A DNA stretch of 64,000 nucleotides from Ignavibacteria bacterium (GTDB taxonomy: Bacteria; Bacteroidota; Ignavibacteria; Tepidaquicellales; Tepidaquicellaceae): contig JADJYU010000003.1 in the NCBI GenBank assembly GCA_016719565.1, positions 558,001-622,000 of the forward strand, read 5' to 3'. This document shows, one piece after another, positions 24,906 to 34,005 of the stretch. Positions within the stretch are counted from its first letter, which is position 1. The number at the start of each line of letters is the position of its first letter. The notes under the pieces are model-generated. The model saw only the letters and a list, made by a program, of their open reading frames with translations, made no database searches and was not told the DNA's origin. The position numbers were made by a program, and so were the translations under genes.

Positions 24906-27125
24906 ATGTTTAATAATTTTTATAAAAAGAAATTAGACGATCTGCTGTACCACACTAAAAAGAATTTACCGGCAGGTCTCTCAAATGAAAAGCTGATCAC
25001 ACAGGCGTTTAAGTTTGCTTATGAAGCTCATAAAAACGCCAAGCGCGCATCAGGCGAGCCTTTCTTTTCACACCCGTATGAAGTTGCAATTATACTTGCT
25101 CAGGAAATTCCGCTTGACGCTGTCTCAATTGCATCAGCACTGCTGCATGATGTTGTGGAAGATACTCCTTTTACTTTAACGGATATCCGCGCAGAATTCG
25201 GACCGGAGATCGCCGAAATTGTAAACGGCGCTACAAAGATAGAAGGTATGTTTGAGAATTATGAAATGAAGCAGGTCGAATCATATAAGAAAATGCTTCT
25301 CTCAATGACCTCTGATATCAGGGTCATTCTTATAAAGTTCGCGGACAGACTTCATAATTTAAGAACTCTCGAATTCCTGTCCAATGAAAGACAGATGAGA
25401 CTTGCACAGGAAACTCTTGAGATCTATGCGCCGCTCGCAAACAGATTCGGACTTTCTTCAGTTAAAACGGAACTAGAAGACATGTCTTTTAAATATCTAA
25501 ACCGTTCCGCTTATGATGAAATAGCTAAAAAGCTTCAGTCTAAAAAAAGAGAGCGTGAGAAAATCATTAAAAAGTTTATTGAACCGCTTAAGGACCGATT
25601 AAATGAAGACGGTTATAAATTTGAAGTTTACGGCAGGGCTAAACATCTGTACAGCATTTATAAAAAAATAGTTGGCAGGAATAAATCATTCGAAGAACTC
25701 TTTGATCTCTTCGCTATCAGGATCGTGCTTGATACGGAAAGTAAAAATGACTGCTTCTCAGTTTACGGTATCTGTTCGGAAATTTATATACCCGTTCCTG
25801 AAAGATTTAAAGATTACATTTCGCTTCCAAAGCAGAACGGTTATCAGTCCATTCATACTACTCTAATTAGTAAAGAAGGTAAAATGTTTGAAGTACAGAT
25901 CCGTACTAAAGAGATGAATGAAGTTGCGGAAAAAGGTATTGCCGCTCACTGGAAATATAAAGAGAATAATAATATCAATGACAAGAAACTTGAAGAGTGG
26001 ATGAAAGCTGTCAGAGACAGTATTGAGAATTCTTCCAAGGACGAGACGTCATCTCAGGTGATGGAAAGTTTTAAACTTAATTTGTATCAGGATGAAATAT
26101 ACTGCTTCACTCCCAAAGGAGAACTGAAAATACTTCCCGCCGGAGCTACCGCAATTGATTTTGCATTTGACATTCATACACAGGTCGGAATGAAGTGTAT
26201 CGGCGCAAAAGTTAACGGTAAAATTGTAACGCTCGACACTCTGCTGAACAGCGGTGACCAGATTGAAATACTAACTTCCAAAAATCAGAATCCTAAAATT
26301 GACTGGGAGAAGTTTGCCGTTACTCATAAAGCAAAAGCCGATATAAGGAAATTCTTCAATACCGAAAGAAGAAATCTGATTCAGAAAGGTAAAGAACTCT
26401 GGGAGAAGAAAGTTAAAAAATTAAAAGTTAAACTCTCTGATGAAGACCTTTCTAAAGTCGTTCATAAATTTAAATATAAAGACACCGGCAATTTCTTCCA
26501 TGCAATTTCAATCGATGAAAGTAAAATTAATATCATACTTGATTTCTTATCCGATAAAAGTAAGATCGTATCGCTTGATCAGAGAACATCTGCGCCGGAA
26601 ATTGAAAAAGACAGTGAAGCGGATAATTTTGACAAGTATGTAGATGAAGCCAGAAATTCAACTAACGGTATTTTTATAGGTAACGGTACATCTCAGAATA
26701 TTAAAGGGATTAAATATGAATATGCAAAATGCTGTAATCCGATTCCGGGCGATGAAGTAATCGGATTCATCAGTCAGGAGAAAGGGATAAGAATTCACAG
26801 GAAGACCTGTAAGAATATTCTTAACCTTTTTCTTAAAGAACCTGAAAGAATCATACAGATCAACTGGAATGAAGCGGATTCAGGAGAATTCACCGGCGGT
26901 GTTAAAATTATCGGCGAGGACAGACCGGGTATCCTTAATGAAATTACAAAGACAATTTCAAAGAATTTTAATACCAACATTAAAAGCGTTGACATCAAAA
27001 CAAAGAGTTCGATGTTTGAAGGAACATTGGTCCTCAGCATACAAAATTTAAGACAGCTTAATCAGATAATTGATAAAATAACTCATCAGGAAGGAGTATT
27101 CAGTGTTACAAGATTTGAACTTTAA
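24906..27125 (+). CDS. rel: RelA/SpoT bifunctional (p)ppGpp synthetase-hydrolase
   Basis: 739 residues. HD hydrolase domain about 30-180 (SHPYEVA, HDVVEDT with His81-Asp82), synthetase domain about 235-350 (YGRAKHLYSIYKK, IRIVLDTES, QNGYQSIHTTL), TGS about 393-455 (FTPKGELKILPAGATAIDFA), a zinc-finger-like stretch with CCNPIPGDEVIGF, and ACT about 665-739. Intact HD residues suggest both making and breaking of (p)ppGpp, as expected for the only Rel protein in this phylum. Its last 23 bases overlap the GTG start of the next gene. Confidence 0.96.
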   Translation: MFNNFYKKKLDDLLYHTKKNLPAGLSNEKLITQAFKFAYEAHKNAKRASGEPFFSHPYEVAIILAQEIPLDAVSIASALLHDVVEDTPFTLTDIRAEFGPEIAEIVNGATKIEGMFENYEMKQVESYKKMLLSMTSDIRVILIKFADRLHNLRTLEFLSNERQMRLAQETLEIYAPLANRFGLSSVKTELEDMSFKYLNRSAYDEIAKKLQSKKREREKIIKKFIEPLKDRLNEDGYKFEVYGRAKHLYSIYKKIVGRNKSFEELFDLFAIRIVLDTESKNDCFSVYGICSEIYIPVPERFKDYISLPKQNGYQSIHTTLISKEGKMFEVQIRTKEMNEVAEKGIAAHWKYKENNNINDKKLEEWMKAVRDSIENSSKDETSSQVMESFKLNLYQDEIYCFTPKGELKILPAGATAIDFAFDIHTQVGMKCIGAKVNGKIVTLDTLLNSGDQIEILTSKNQNPKIDWEKFAVTHKAKADIRKFFNTERRNLIQKGKELWEKKVKKLKVKLSDEDLSKVVHKFKYKDTGNFFHAISIDESKINIILDFLSDKSKIVSLDQRTSAPEIEKDSEADNFDKYVDEARNSTNGIFIGNGTSQNIKGIKYEYAKCCNPIPGDEVIGFISQEKGIRIHRKTCKNILNLFLKEPERIIQINWNEADSGEFTGGVKIIGEDRPGILNEITKTISKNFNTNIKSVDIKTKSSMFEGTLVLSIQNLRQLNQIIDKITHQEGVFSVTRFEL

Positions 27126-28197
27126 AATTATCATTTCACTATTTTCAATTTTCCTGATCTGTTTCAGCTCCTGCAGCAAACAGGTCGAAAAGCAGACTTC
27201 AGAAACTTCCGTTACCAATAAAGATACGCTCCGGATGCCTGATGAAGTTCATTTAAAAAATATCAGACAGCTTACTTTCGGCGGCGAGAATGCGGAATGT
27301 TATTTTTCACCTGACGGAAAAAAGTTTTCATTTCAGTCAACAAGCGGTGATCTGAAATGTGATCAGATATTCTCAATGGATCCTGACGGCGGCAATAAAA
27401 AGCTTGTCAGTACCGGGACAGGCAGAACTACCTGCGCTTATTATCTCAATGACAATAAAACAGTAGTCTTTGCATCGACACATGAAGCTAACGCCGAATG
27501 TCCGCATAAACCGGATTTCTCAAAAGGATATGTTTGGGCGCTTTATGATTCTATGATATTTATTCCGCGAATGAGGACGGCTCGAATATTAAGAAGATAA
27601 CTTCTGAAAAAGGATATGACGCTGAAGCCACAGTATCACCGGCTGAAGATAAAATTGTTTTTACTTCGACAAGAAGCGGTGATATTGATATTTATACAAT
27701 GAATGCAGACGGAAGCGATGTGAAGCAGCTTACTGATGAGACCGGTTATGACGGCGGACCGTTTTATTCCTATGACGGCAAAAAAATTATTTACAGAAGG
27801 ACAACTTTCGCCAATGATGAAGAGATCAAAGAATATAAAAATTTACTATCCGAAGGTCTTATTAAACCTTCAAAGCTCGACATCTGGATAATGGACGCCG
27901 ACGGGAAGAAACAAGAAACAGATCACTAACAACGGCGCCGCTAATTTTGCACCGTTCTTTTTTCCTGACGGTCAGAAGATCCTATTCTGTTCAAATGTAA
28001 ATAATGAAGATAAAAGGAATTTTGATATTTTTAAGATCAATATTGACGGGACAGGACTTGAGAGAATTACTTTTTATAATGAGTTTGACGGGTTTCCGAT
28101 TTTTTCTCCTGATGGGAAAAAATTAGCTTTCTGTTCCAACAGAAACGGTAAAGCAAAAGGCGAGACCAATGTATTTATCTGTGATTGGGTTGACTAA
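27103..28197 (+). pseudogene. TolB/PD40-type propeller lipoprotein with two frameshifts
   Basis: Starts GTG at 27103 inside the end of rel. A lipobox FSSC (Cys24) follows a hydrophobic stretch. Then PD40 blades: YFSPDGKKFSFQST, TVSPAEDKIVFTSTRSGDID, FYSYDGKKIIYRRTTF, FFFPDGQKILFCSN and IFSPDGKKLAFCSNRNGK, ending CDWVD. One base is lost near 27555 (DSYDIYSANEDG expected), and a 7-base AAGAAAC duplication near 27912 restores the frame. Only the segment between is misread. It would be a periplasmic TolB-like propeller if the frame were whole. Confidence 0.8.
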
Positions 28198-28208
28198 ATT
28201 AAATTGAC

Positions 28209-28625
28209 TCAGAACCTTCTGATGAGATAGAAATTATTGTAAAACATATCACCGTGCGGGAAGAGATCCATCGTATTCCTGTCAAATACGAAATCAAATT
28301 TTTCTGCAAAGTCGGCGTTGTATTTTGTAAATCCCTCGGCTTTGGCAACTCCGTTCATACTTATCACATTTCCGTAAATCTTATATAAACCTTTTGCCCT
28401 GAATGGTTCGGAATTCTTGCCTGCATTGTCACTGACTATTCCCATTTCTATAAAAAATGAATCTTTCTGAAATATGAACTGATAATAAATTCTTTCATAG
28501 CTGCTGTTACCTGCATTCTGATGCTGAATGATCCACGTCCCCACAATATCTTTACTGTTACTATAATCAGATGATGCGCAGGAAAACAAAGTTAATGTTA
28601 AACATAAAAATAATATACCTCTCAT
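28209..28625 (-). CDS. Small lipoprotein of unknown function
   Basis: 138 residues: signal with lipobox LFSC (Cys16), then a lipocalin-like opening IVGTWIIQHQNAGNS followed by alternating strands (YYQFIFQKDSFFIEMGI, GLYKIYGNVISM, FDFVFDRNTMDLFPHG). This is the outline of small lipocalin-type lipoproteins, but the family cannot be named. Its ATG overlaps the acpS stop by one base, so the two share a transcript. Confidence 0.65.
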   Translation of the reverse strand: MRGILFLCLTLTLFSCASSDYSNSKDIVGTWIIQHQNAGNSSYERIYYQFIFQKDSFFIEMGIVSDNAGKNSEPFRAKGLYKIYGNVISMNGVAKAEGFTKYNADFAEKFDFVFDRNTMDLFPHGDMFYNNFYLIRRF

Positions 28626-28993
28626 TAAGCAGCGTCCTCACAGCTTACGGCAGCGCATGCGTATTCCTCTGTATGTGAAATGCTTACCTCGTATTTAAAT
28701 CCCGAATATTCTGATTCCTTAATATGCACGATATATGGTTTTCCCCTTTCATTATTTAGTATCTCAATATCTTTCCAGCTGTAACTTTTTCCGACTCCCG
28801 TACCGATAGCTTTTGAATACGCTTCCTTCGCAGCAAATCTGCCGGCAAGATGAAGTTCCGGTTTTGAGAATTTCATGCAGTAGTTTATTTCATTATCCGT
28901 AAGTATCCTTTTAAGAAATCTGTCGCCGTAATCTTCCATGATTTTTTTTATTCTTTTTACTTCAATAATATCTATGCCTAATCCTCTGATCAT
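28625..28993 (-). CDS. acpS: Holo-[acyl-carrier-protein] synthase
   Basis: 122 residues. Transfers 4'-phosphopantetheine from CoA to apo-ACP. Mg-binding Asp8 in GIDIIEV and Glu57 in FAAKEA are present, as is the closing SISHTEEYACA. Length is the family norm. Neighbours are a HAD phosphatase upstream and a lipoprotein downstream. Confidence 0.95.
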   Translation of the reverse strand: MIRGLGIDIIEVKRIKKIMEDYGDRFLKRILTDNEINYCMKFSKPELHLAGRFAAKEAYSKAIGTGVGKSYSWKDIEILNNERGKPYIVHIKESEYSGFKYEVSISHTEEYACAAVSCEDAA

Positions 28994-28998
28994 TATAC

Positions 28999-29688
28999 TT
29001 ATTTTGCAATCCCGTTTTCTTTTTTAACAATATCCGTCAGCTCCGTGATGGAATTTATATCATAATCTGAATCCGGATTGACTGTATTAAATGTATCGCC
29101 GTATCTTGCAAATACGGTTTTCATCCCGACTGATTTTGCGCCGACCATATCTCTTTCAGCCCAGTCCCCTATCATCAGACATTCGTCAGCTTTTAAGCCG
29201 AGCTCCTGTAAAGCAAGATTAAACGGAACCGGGGAAGGTTTTCTTTCTCTGGTCTCATCATATGTAATGACTACATCAAAGAAATGATGAAAATTAATAT
29301 ATGAAAGTCTGAGCCAGGCTTCTTTAGATGGGGCGTCAGAAACCACAGCAAGTTTTAATCCCATCTTTACAAGTTCTATAAGCGTCGGCAGCACGCCGGG
29401 ATAAGGTTTCAGCGCCGCCTCTCTTGCTTTCCTGTATGCTACAATTCCGGCTGACATTACTTTATAATCCACTTTGCCGAGAGCATTCTTTAAGAGTTTA
29501 TCAAATACCTGCTGATACTCAATTCCTTCCGAATCATAAATATTATTTATCATATTACGGATCTCATCGGAAGTTAATTTCAATCCCGCGTCTATCATTG
29601 CATTCACTGCCGCATCTACTGCCGCTCTTTTCAGCAGCATAAAATCCACAAGAGTATTATCGAGATCAAAGATTATCGCTTTTATCAA
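28999..29688 (-). CDS. HAD-superfamily hydrolase
   Basis: 229 residues. Motif I DLDNTLVD (Asp9 nucleophile, Asp11), motif II VVSDAP (Ser117 region), motif III Lys in ERKPSP, and motif IV MIGDWAERDMVGA. The cap is helical (about 15-85), giving subfamily I with pyridoxal- or sugar-phosphatase-like fold. The substrate cannot be told. It lies 5 bases from acpS and follows the Fur gene on the same strand. Confidence 0.87.
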   Translation of the reverse strand: MIKAIIFDLDNTLVDFMLLKRAAVDAAVNAMIDAGLKLTSDEIRNMINNIYDSEGIEYQQVFDKLLKNALGKVDYKVMSAGIVAYRKAREAALKPYPGVLPTLIELVKMGLKLAVVSDAPSKEAWLRLSYINFHHFFDVVITYDETRERKPSPVPFNLALQELGLKADECLMIGDWAERDMVGAKSVGMKTVFARYGDTFNTVNPDSDYDINSITELTDIVKKENGIAK

Positions 29689-29717
29689 AATCAGTATTTA
29701 GTTTTTAAAAATTATTC

Positions 29718-30179
29718 TTATTTATTGTTGCAGCTACTGCAAATTCCAAAAAATTCCAGTGAGTGTGTGATCTCTGTGTATCCGGTTTTTATCAGTATCT
29801 TTTCAATGCCGTCTAATAAACATGTCTCAACATTCTCAACTTTTTTACATTTCCTGCAGACTACATGGTGATGATGATGCCTGTCATAGATCAGTTCATA
29901 TCTTTTAAATTCATCCTTGAAATCGATCTGACTTACTATGCCCAGTTCTTCAAACAGATTAAGTGTTCTGTATACTGTTACAAGATCAGTCTTTTTACCT
30001 TTGAGTCTTCCGGAAATTTCTGAAATGGTCAGGGGTTTGTGATTTGATCTCAGAATTTTCATAATTTCAATTCTGGGTTTTGTGATCTTCAGAGAATGTG
30101 AATTCAGGATAGATCTGAATTCTGCAGCATCAACGGGATCAAAGTTACCGTTATTATTTTTTACAGCAGGTTTATTCAT
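29718..30179 (-). CDS. Fur-family metal-responsive repressor
   Basis: 153 residues. A winged-helix DNA-binding part (about 20-90: LKITKPRIEIMKIL, TISEISGRLKGKKTDLVTVY) and a C-terminal dimerisation part with a run of five His (101-105) and two zinc Cys pairs, C108-RK-C111 and C147-SS-C150. It could be Fur, Zur or PerR; the tandem Cys pairs give structural zinc only. No Fur box could be assigned. ATG overlaps the preceding stop (ATGA), so it is co-translated with the dehydrogenase. Confidence 0.9.
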   Translation of the reverse strand: MNKPAVKNNNGNFDPVDAAEFRSILNSHSLKITKPRIEIMKILRSNHKPLTISEISGRLKGKKTDLVTVYRTLNLFEELGIVSQIDFKDEFKRYELIYDRHHHHHVVCRKCKKVENVETCLLDGIEKILIKTGYTEITHSLEFFGICSSCNNK

Positions 30180-31045
30180 TTCTGATAATTATAAAATCCC
30201 CTGCCTGTCTTTCTGCCGAGCATGTTTGCATCCACCATTTTCTTCTGTATAAAACTCGGTCTGTATTTCGGGTCATTGAAGAATGCTTCATATACTGACT
30301 TCGTTACCGAAAAATTAACATCAATGCCGATCATATCCATTAATTCAAATGGTCCCATAGCAAATTTTCCGCATTCTTTCATTACTTTATCTATCGTCTC
30401 CGGGTCTGAAGTCCCTTCAGCAAGTATCTTAAGAGCTTCTCCGTAAAAAGGTCTTGCGATCCTGTTTACAATAAATGCCGGCGTATCCTTTGCGGTTACA
30501 GGAGTCTTGTTCAGCTTTTGTGTAAGTTCAATTGTAGTATTTAAAGTTTCATCCGATGTAAAATCACCTTTCACTATCTCTACAAGTTTCATAATGTTAG
30601 CAGGGTTGAAGAAATGCATACCGATGACTCTGCCTGTATTTTGTTTCACTGCCGTAGATATATTTGTAACTGAGAGGGATGAAGTGTTTGTAGAAAGTAT
30701 AGCATCGGTTCTGCAAATACTGTCAAGCCGTGAAAAAATTTCTTTCTTTATCTGTTCATCTTCCGCCGCCGCTTCTATTATGAAATCACAATCTTTAAGC
30801 AAATTAAAATCGGAAGTAAATATGATCCTGCCTAAAGCTGCGTTCTTTTCTTCTGCCGTTATTTTTTTCTTTTCTACCGAACCGGAAAGTATTTTTTCTA
30901 ATGAGGTTTTGGAATTATCTAACGCTACAGAGCTAATGTCATTTATGATAGTCTCATAACCCGCCAGCGCCGAACAAATAGCTATTCCCCTGCCCATCGT
31001 GCCTGAACCTATTATTCCTATTTTCCTGATGTCTTCTGTATTCAT
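30176..31045 (-). CDS. hbd: 3-hydroxybutyryl-CoA dehydrogenase
   Basis: 289 residues. Oxidises (S)-3-hydroxybutyryl-CoA to acetoacetyl-CoA with NAD(P). The NAD loop IIGSGTMGRGIA is at 11-22, the catalytic His is in GMHFFNPANIMKLVE (about 142-156), and the C-terminal domain has GPFELMDMIGIDV and GRKTGRGFYNY. Single-domain length fits HBD/PaaH. It could serve fatty-acid or butyrate metabolism; no partner enzymes are nearby. Confidence 0.93.
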   Translation of the reverse strand: MNTEDIRKIGIIGSGTMGRGIAICSALAGYETIINDISSVALDNSKTSLEKILSGSVEKKKITAEEKNAALGRIIFTSDFNLLKDCDFIIEAAAEDEQIKKEIFSRLDSICRTDAILSTNTSSLSVTNISTAVKQNTGRVIGMHFFNPANIMKLVEIVKGDFTSDETLNTTIELTQKLNKTPVTAKDTPAFIVNRIARPFYGEALKILAEGTSDPETIDKVMKECGKFAMGPFELMDMIGIDVNFSVTKSVYEAFFNDPKYRPSFIQKKMVDANMLGRKTGRGFYNYQK

Positions 31046-31090
31046 TGATATGATTTATAAAAATTTGATAAATATAAAATTTTATATCGA

Positions 31091-32388
31091 CTATTTTAAC
31101 TGATTAAACAATCTCAGAAAATCACTGACAAGAAAGAATGACCCGGTTATCAGTATCAGATCATTTCTATCTGTCATACTGCGGGCAAGTTCAAACGCTT
31201 CCTTTATATTTTTTCTGTGTGCGAATTTTTCACAGTCCTTTTTTGTAATGCTGAATAATGTTTCCGGCTCAGCAGCTCTTTTGTAATCCGGCTTAGTAAA
31301 TATTACCGGATGTTTCAGCCGCTTAAGCTCTATAATACAGTCAGCGTAATTCTTATCATTCATCATTCCGAATATTATCACCGCTTTATTAAATTTAAAA
31401 TACTTCAGATTGCTCTCAATGTTTTTTATTCCCTGTAAATTGTGAGAAATATCGGTGACTATTTTGGATTCTTTGAAATGAGTTCAAACCTTCCTTTGTA
31501 GTGAGAATTTTTTACTAAATTGAAAAGTGACTTATTGAAAACTTGTCTGCTTACATCAGGTCCATCATTCTCTTTCAGAATTTTCAGACCGCATAATGCT
31601 GTGGCAATATTTAACGCCTGATAATCTCCAATTACGGGGAAAAAATATTCCGTACTGTCTTTATCAATTTTGAAATAAAATCCATCCTCTTTCCTCTTTG
31701 TAATTTCAATGAAATTTTTTCTGTCCGAAAATAACACAGAGGTGTTTTTTTCTGATGCGATCTCCGAGAGTATTTTTTTTGAAACCGAAGTGAGCTTACC
31801 GGCAACGGCAGGGATTCCTTTCTTGATGATCCCGCCTTTCTCTTTTGTAATAGATGATATGCTCTTTCCGAGATACTCGGTATGATCTATGGAAATACCT
31901 GTGATGACAGATAAGACCGGTGTAATGATATTCGTAGAATCCAGTCTTCCTCCGAGTCCCGTCTCTATTACAGCATACTCCGCTTTCATTTTACTGAAAT
32001 ACGAAAATGCCATTGCAGTTGTAACTTCAAAAAAACTCGGTTTGATCTTTTCAATATGTTCATACATCTCATTCACAAATTCCAGTATGAATTTTTTTGA
32101 AATGAATTTTCCGTTAACAAGTATTCTTTCCCTGAAGTCTGAGATATGAGGTGATGTATATAATCCTGTTCTGATGCCTGATTCGATAAGAGCTGAATTT
32201 AAAATAGAAGAGACAGAGCCTTTGCCGTTTGTTCCTGCTACATGAATTGATTTAAAATTCCGATGCGGGTTTCCCGTTAACTTTAAAAGCTTCGTAATGT
32301 TTGTGAGGTCGTATTTAATGCCGGCTCTTTCGAGCGCGAAAAGATATTCAACTGCAGATGTGTAGCTTTTAAATTTACCGGCGATCAT
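31091..32388 (-). CDS. folC: Dihydrofolate/folylpolyglutamate synthase, one frameshift
   Basis: Two frames join into one ~430-residue Mur-ligase family enzyme. The first (32388-31459) has the ATP loop AGTNGKGSVSS (51-61), HTEYLG and GGRLDSTNI. The second (to 31091) has IIFGMMNDKNY and the C-terminal half with LILITGSFFLVSDFL. They meet at CCAAAATAG near 31460: with one more A the frame reads NPK-IVTDISHNLQGIKN, which is the family. Thus a single base in an A run is missing. FolC adds glutamate to dihydropteroate and folates. Confidence 0.88.
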
Positions 32389-32402
32389 GTAATGAACTTC
32401 CT

Positions 32403-32888
32403 TCAGATCTTTCTCATTAAATTAATCATTTCGATAACGGACAGAGCGGCTTCATAGCCTTTGTTATTTTCAGAATCCGGAGGGATCATGCTTCTCTCAA
32501 ACGCCTGAACGGGAGTATAACATGTCAGTACGCAGAAAGCGACAGGGAATTCAAACTCACGCGTAATGCTGTTAATACCGTGTGAAACACTATCGCAGAT
32601 ATATTCAAAGTGAGCAGTTTCACCTTTGATAACGCAGCCAAGCGTTATGAATCCGTCGAATACTTTCAGGTCTTTATTTTTTTTGCATAGTTTACTTAAA
32701 ACAGCGGGAATTTCAAAAGCGCCGGGTACATAAAACACTTCAATATTCTTTCCTTCGACTCCGTTGTTTTCCAGCGCCTGCAACACACCTTTCAAAAGAT
32801 TTCCGGTAACAGGTTCATTAAACTTACTGAGTATAATTCCGATCCTTATTCCCTGTGTATTTAAATTTCCTTCTGTTTCTTTGATCAT
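32403..32888 (-). CDS. ribH: 6,7-dimethyl-8-ribityllumazine synthase
   Basis: 161 residues. Forms lumazine, the riboflavin precursor, from the pyrimidinedione and butanone phosphate. Family motifs: SKFNEPVTGNLLKG, VPGAFEIPAVL, GCVIKGETAHFEYICDSV (His in GETAHF catalytic) and VLTCYTPVQAFER. No other rib gene lies near; it sits between folC and a PHP phosphoesterase gene, all on the same strand. Confidence 0.96.
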   Translation of the reverse strand: MIKETEGNLNTQGIRIGIILSKFNEPVTGNLLKGVLQALENNGVEGKNIEVFYVPGAFEIPAVLSKLCKKNKDLKVFDGFITLGCVIKGETAHFEYICDSVSHGINSITREFEFPVAFCVLTCYTPVQAFERSMIPPDSENNKGYEAALSVIEMINLMRKI

Positions 32889-32895
32889 AATTAAT

Positions 32896-33725
32896 TTAAA
32901 TGAATAATCTTCGTTTCATATTTATAATTTCTGTTTCACTTATAATATATTTCCCGAGACTGCCTGTGTCATTTTTTATTCCTCCGTGAAAATCCGATCC
33001 GCCGCTGGAGAGTAAAAATTTTTCCGAGATGATCTTGTTGAAATAACTCATCGACTCTTTATCGTGGGAAGGATGCACCAGTTCTATTCCGTCAATTCCC
33101 TGATCAATAAGTTTCATTAATAATTCATCTCTGATCTGTTTTCCCGGATGGGCTATAAAGGAAAGTCCTCTGCACTTTGAAATGAGATCGATCACTTCCT
33201 TTGAATCCGGATTGGATTTTCTTACAAATGCTGTCTTGTCATCGCCAATGTATTTATAAAAAGCTTCATAATAAGTTTTGACAAAACCTTCGTCGTGAAG
33301 CTCCATTGCAATATGAGGTCTTCCGAGGGAAGAGTGCGAGCCGACCTTTTTCAAAATGTCCTCAAAATTTATTTTGCTTCCAAGCTCGTTGAGTTTATTT
33401 ACTATCTTTGCATTTCTTTCAAGTCTTTTCTGTCTGGAGTTTTTTAAAATTCCGTGAGGGCTGGATTCCTGTGGTCAAAAAAATATCCGAGAATATGTAT
33501 CTCCTGTTCATCTATATCAGCGCTGATCTCAACCCCGGGAATTACTTTAATACCGTGAAGTTCTCCGTACTCCAGAGCCTCATCAATTCCGCTTACATTA
33601 TCATGGTCAGTTATGCTGATCACTGAAATGTTCTGCTTTCTGACAAGATCAATTAATCTTGAAGGAGAAAGTACGCCGTCGGAATAATTCGTATGTAAAT
33701 GTAAATCCGCCCTGTAGTTTGTCAA
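32896..33725 (-). CDS. PHP-domain metal-dependent phosphoesterase, one frameshift
   Basis: About 275 residues after joining two frames. The N-terminal piece has the PHP metal motifs DLHLHTNYSDGVLSP, ISITDHDNVSG and VIPGVEIS. The C-terminal piece (from about 33440) has GSHSSLGRPHIA, FIAHPG, and SGGSDFHG. At 33445, GAATTTTAAAAAAC lacks one T; adding it gives EF-LKNSRQKRLERNAKIV. It is of the YciV/TrpH (RNase AM, 5'-3' exonuclease or phosphoesterase) type. Activity inferred from family. Confidence 0.87.
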
Positions 33726-34005
33726 AGCCTTTAAATAAATTCATGTAATTTAAACTTTAAGCCATTTTATTAAAAGGTATAATACAATATTCTGTTAATT
33801 ATTTTAAATTCATTCATATCAAAATCTTTTGGTCATAACCGGGGAGATCGATAAGATTATCCTTTGTAAGAATTTTTCATAAGCATCTCTTCAGATCCCG
33901 GAAATAAATTTTTAAAAGACAAATATTGAAACATTAATGACTATTATTCAAGTTAATGTAAATTCTGAATTGTTTGTTCATTTCAATAAAGTTATTTTTG
34001 ATTTA

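Noticed and set aside
33937..34005. Earlier start of the TPR protein
   Set aside because: It would bury the signal peptide 23 residues inside the protein; the ATG at 34006 fits an exported protein better.
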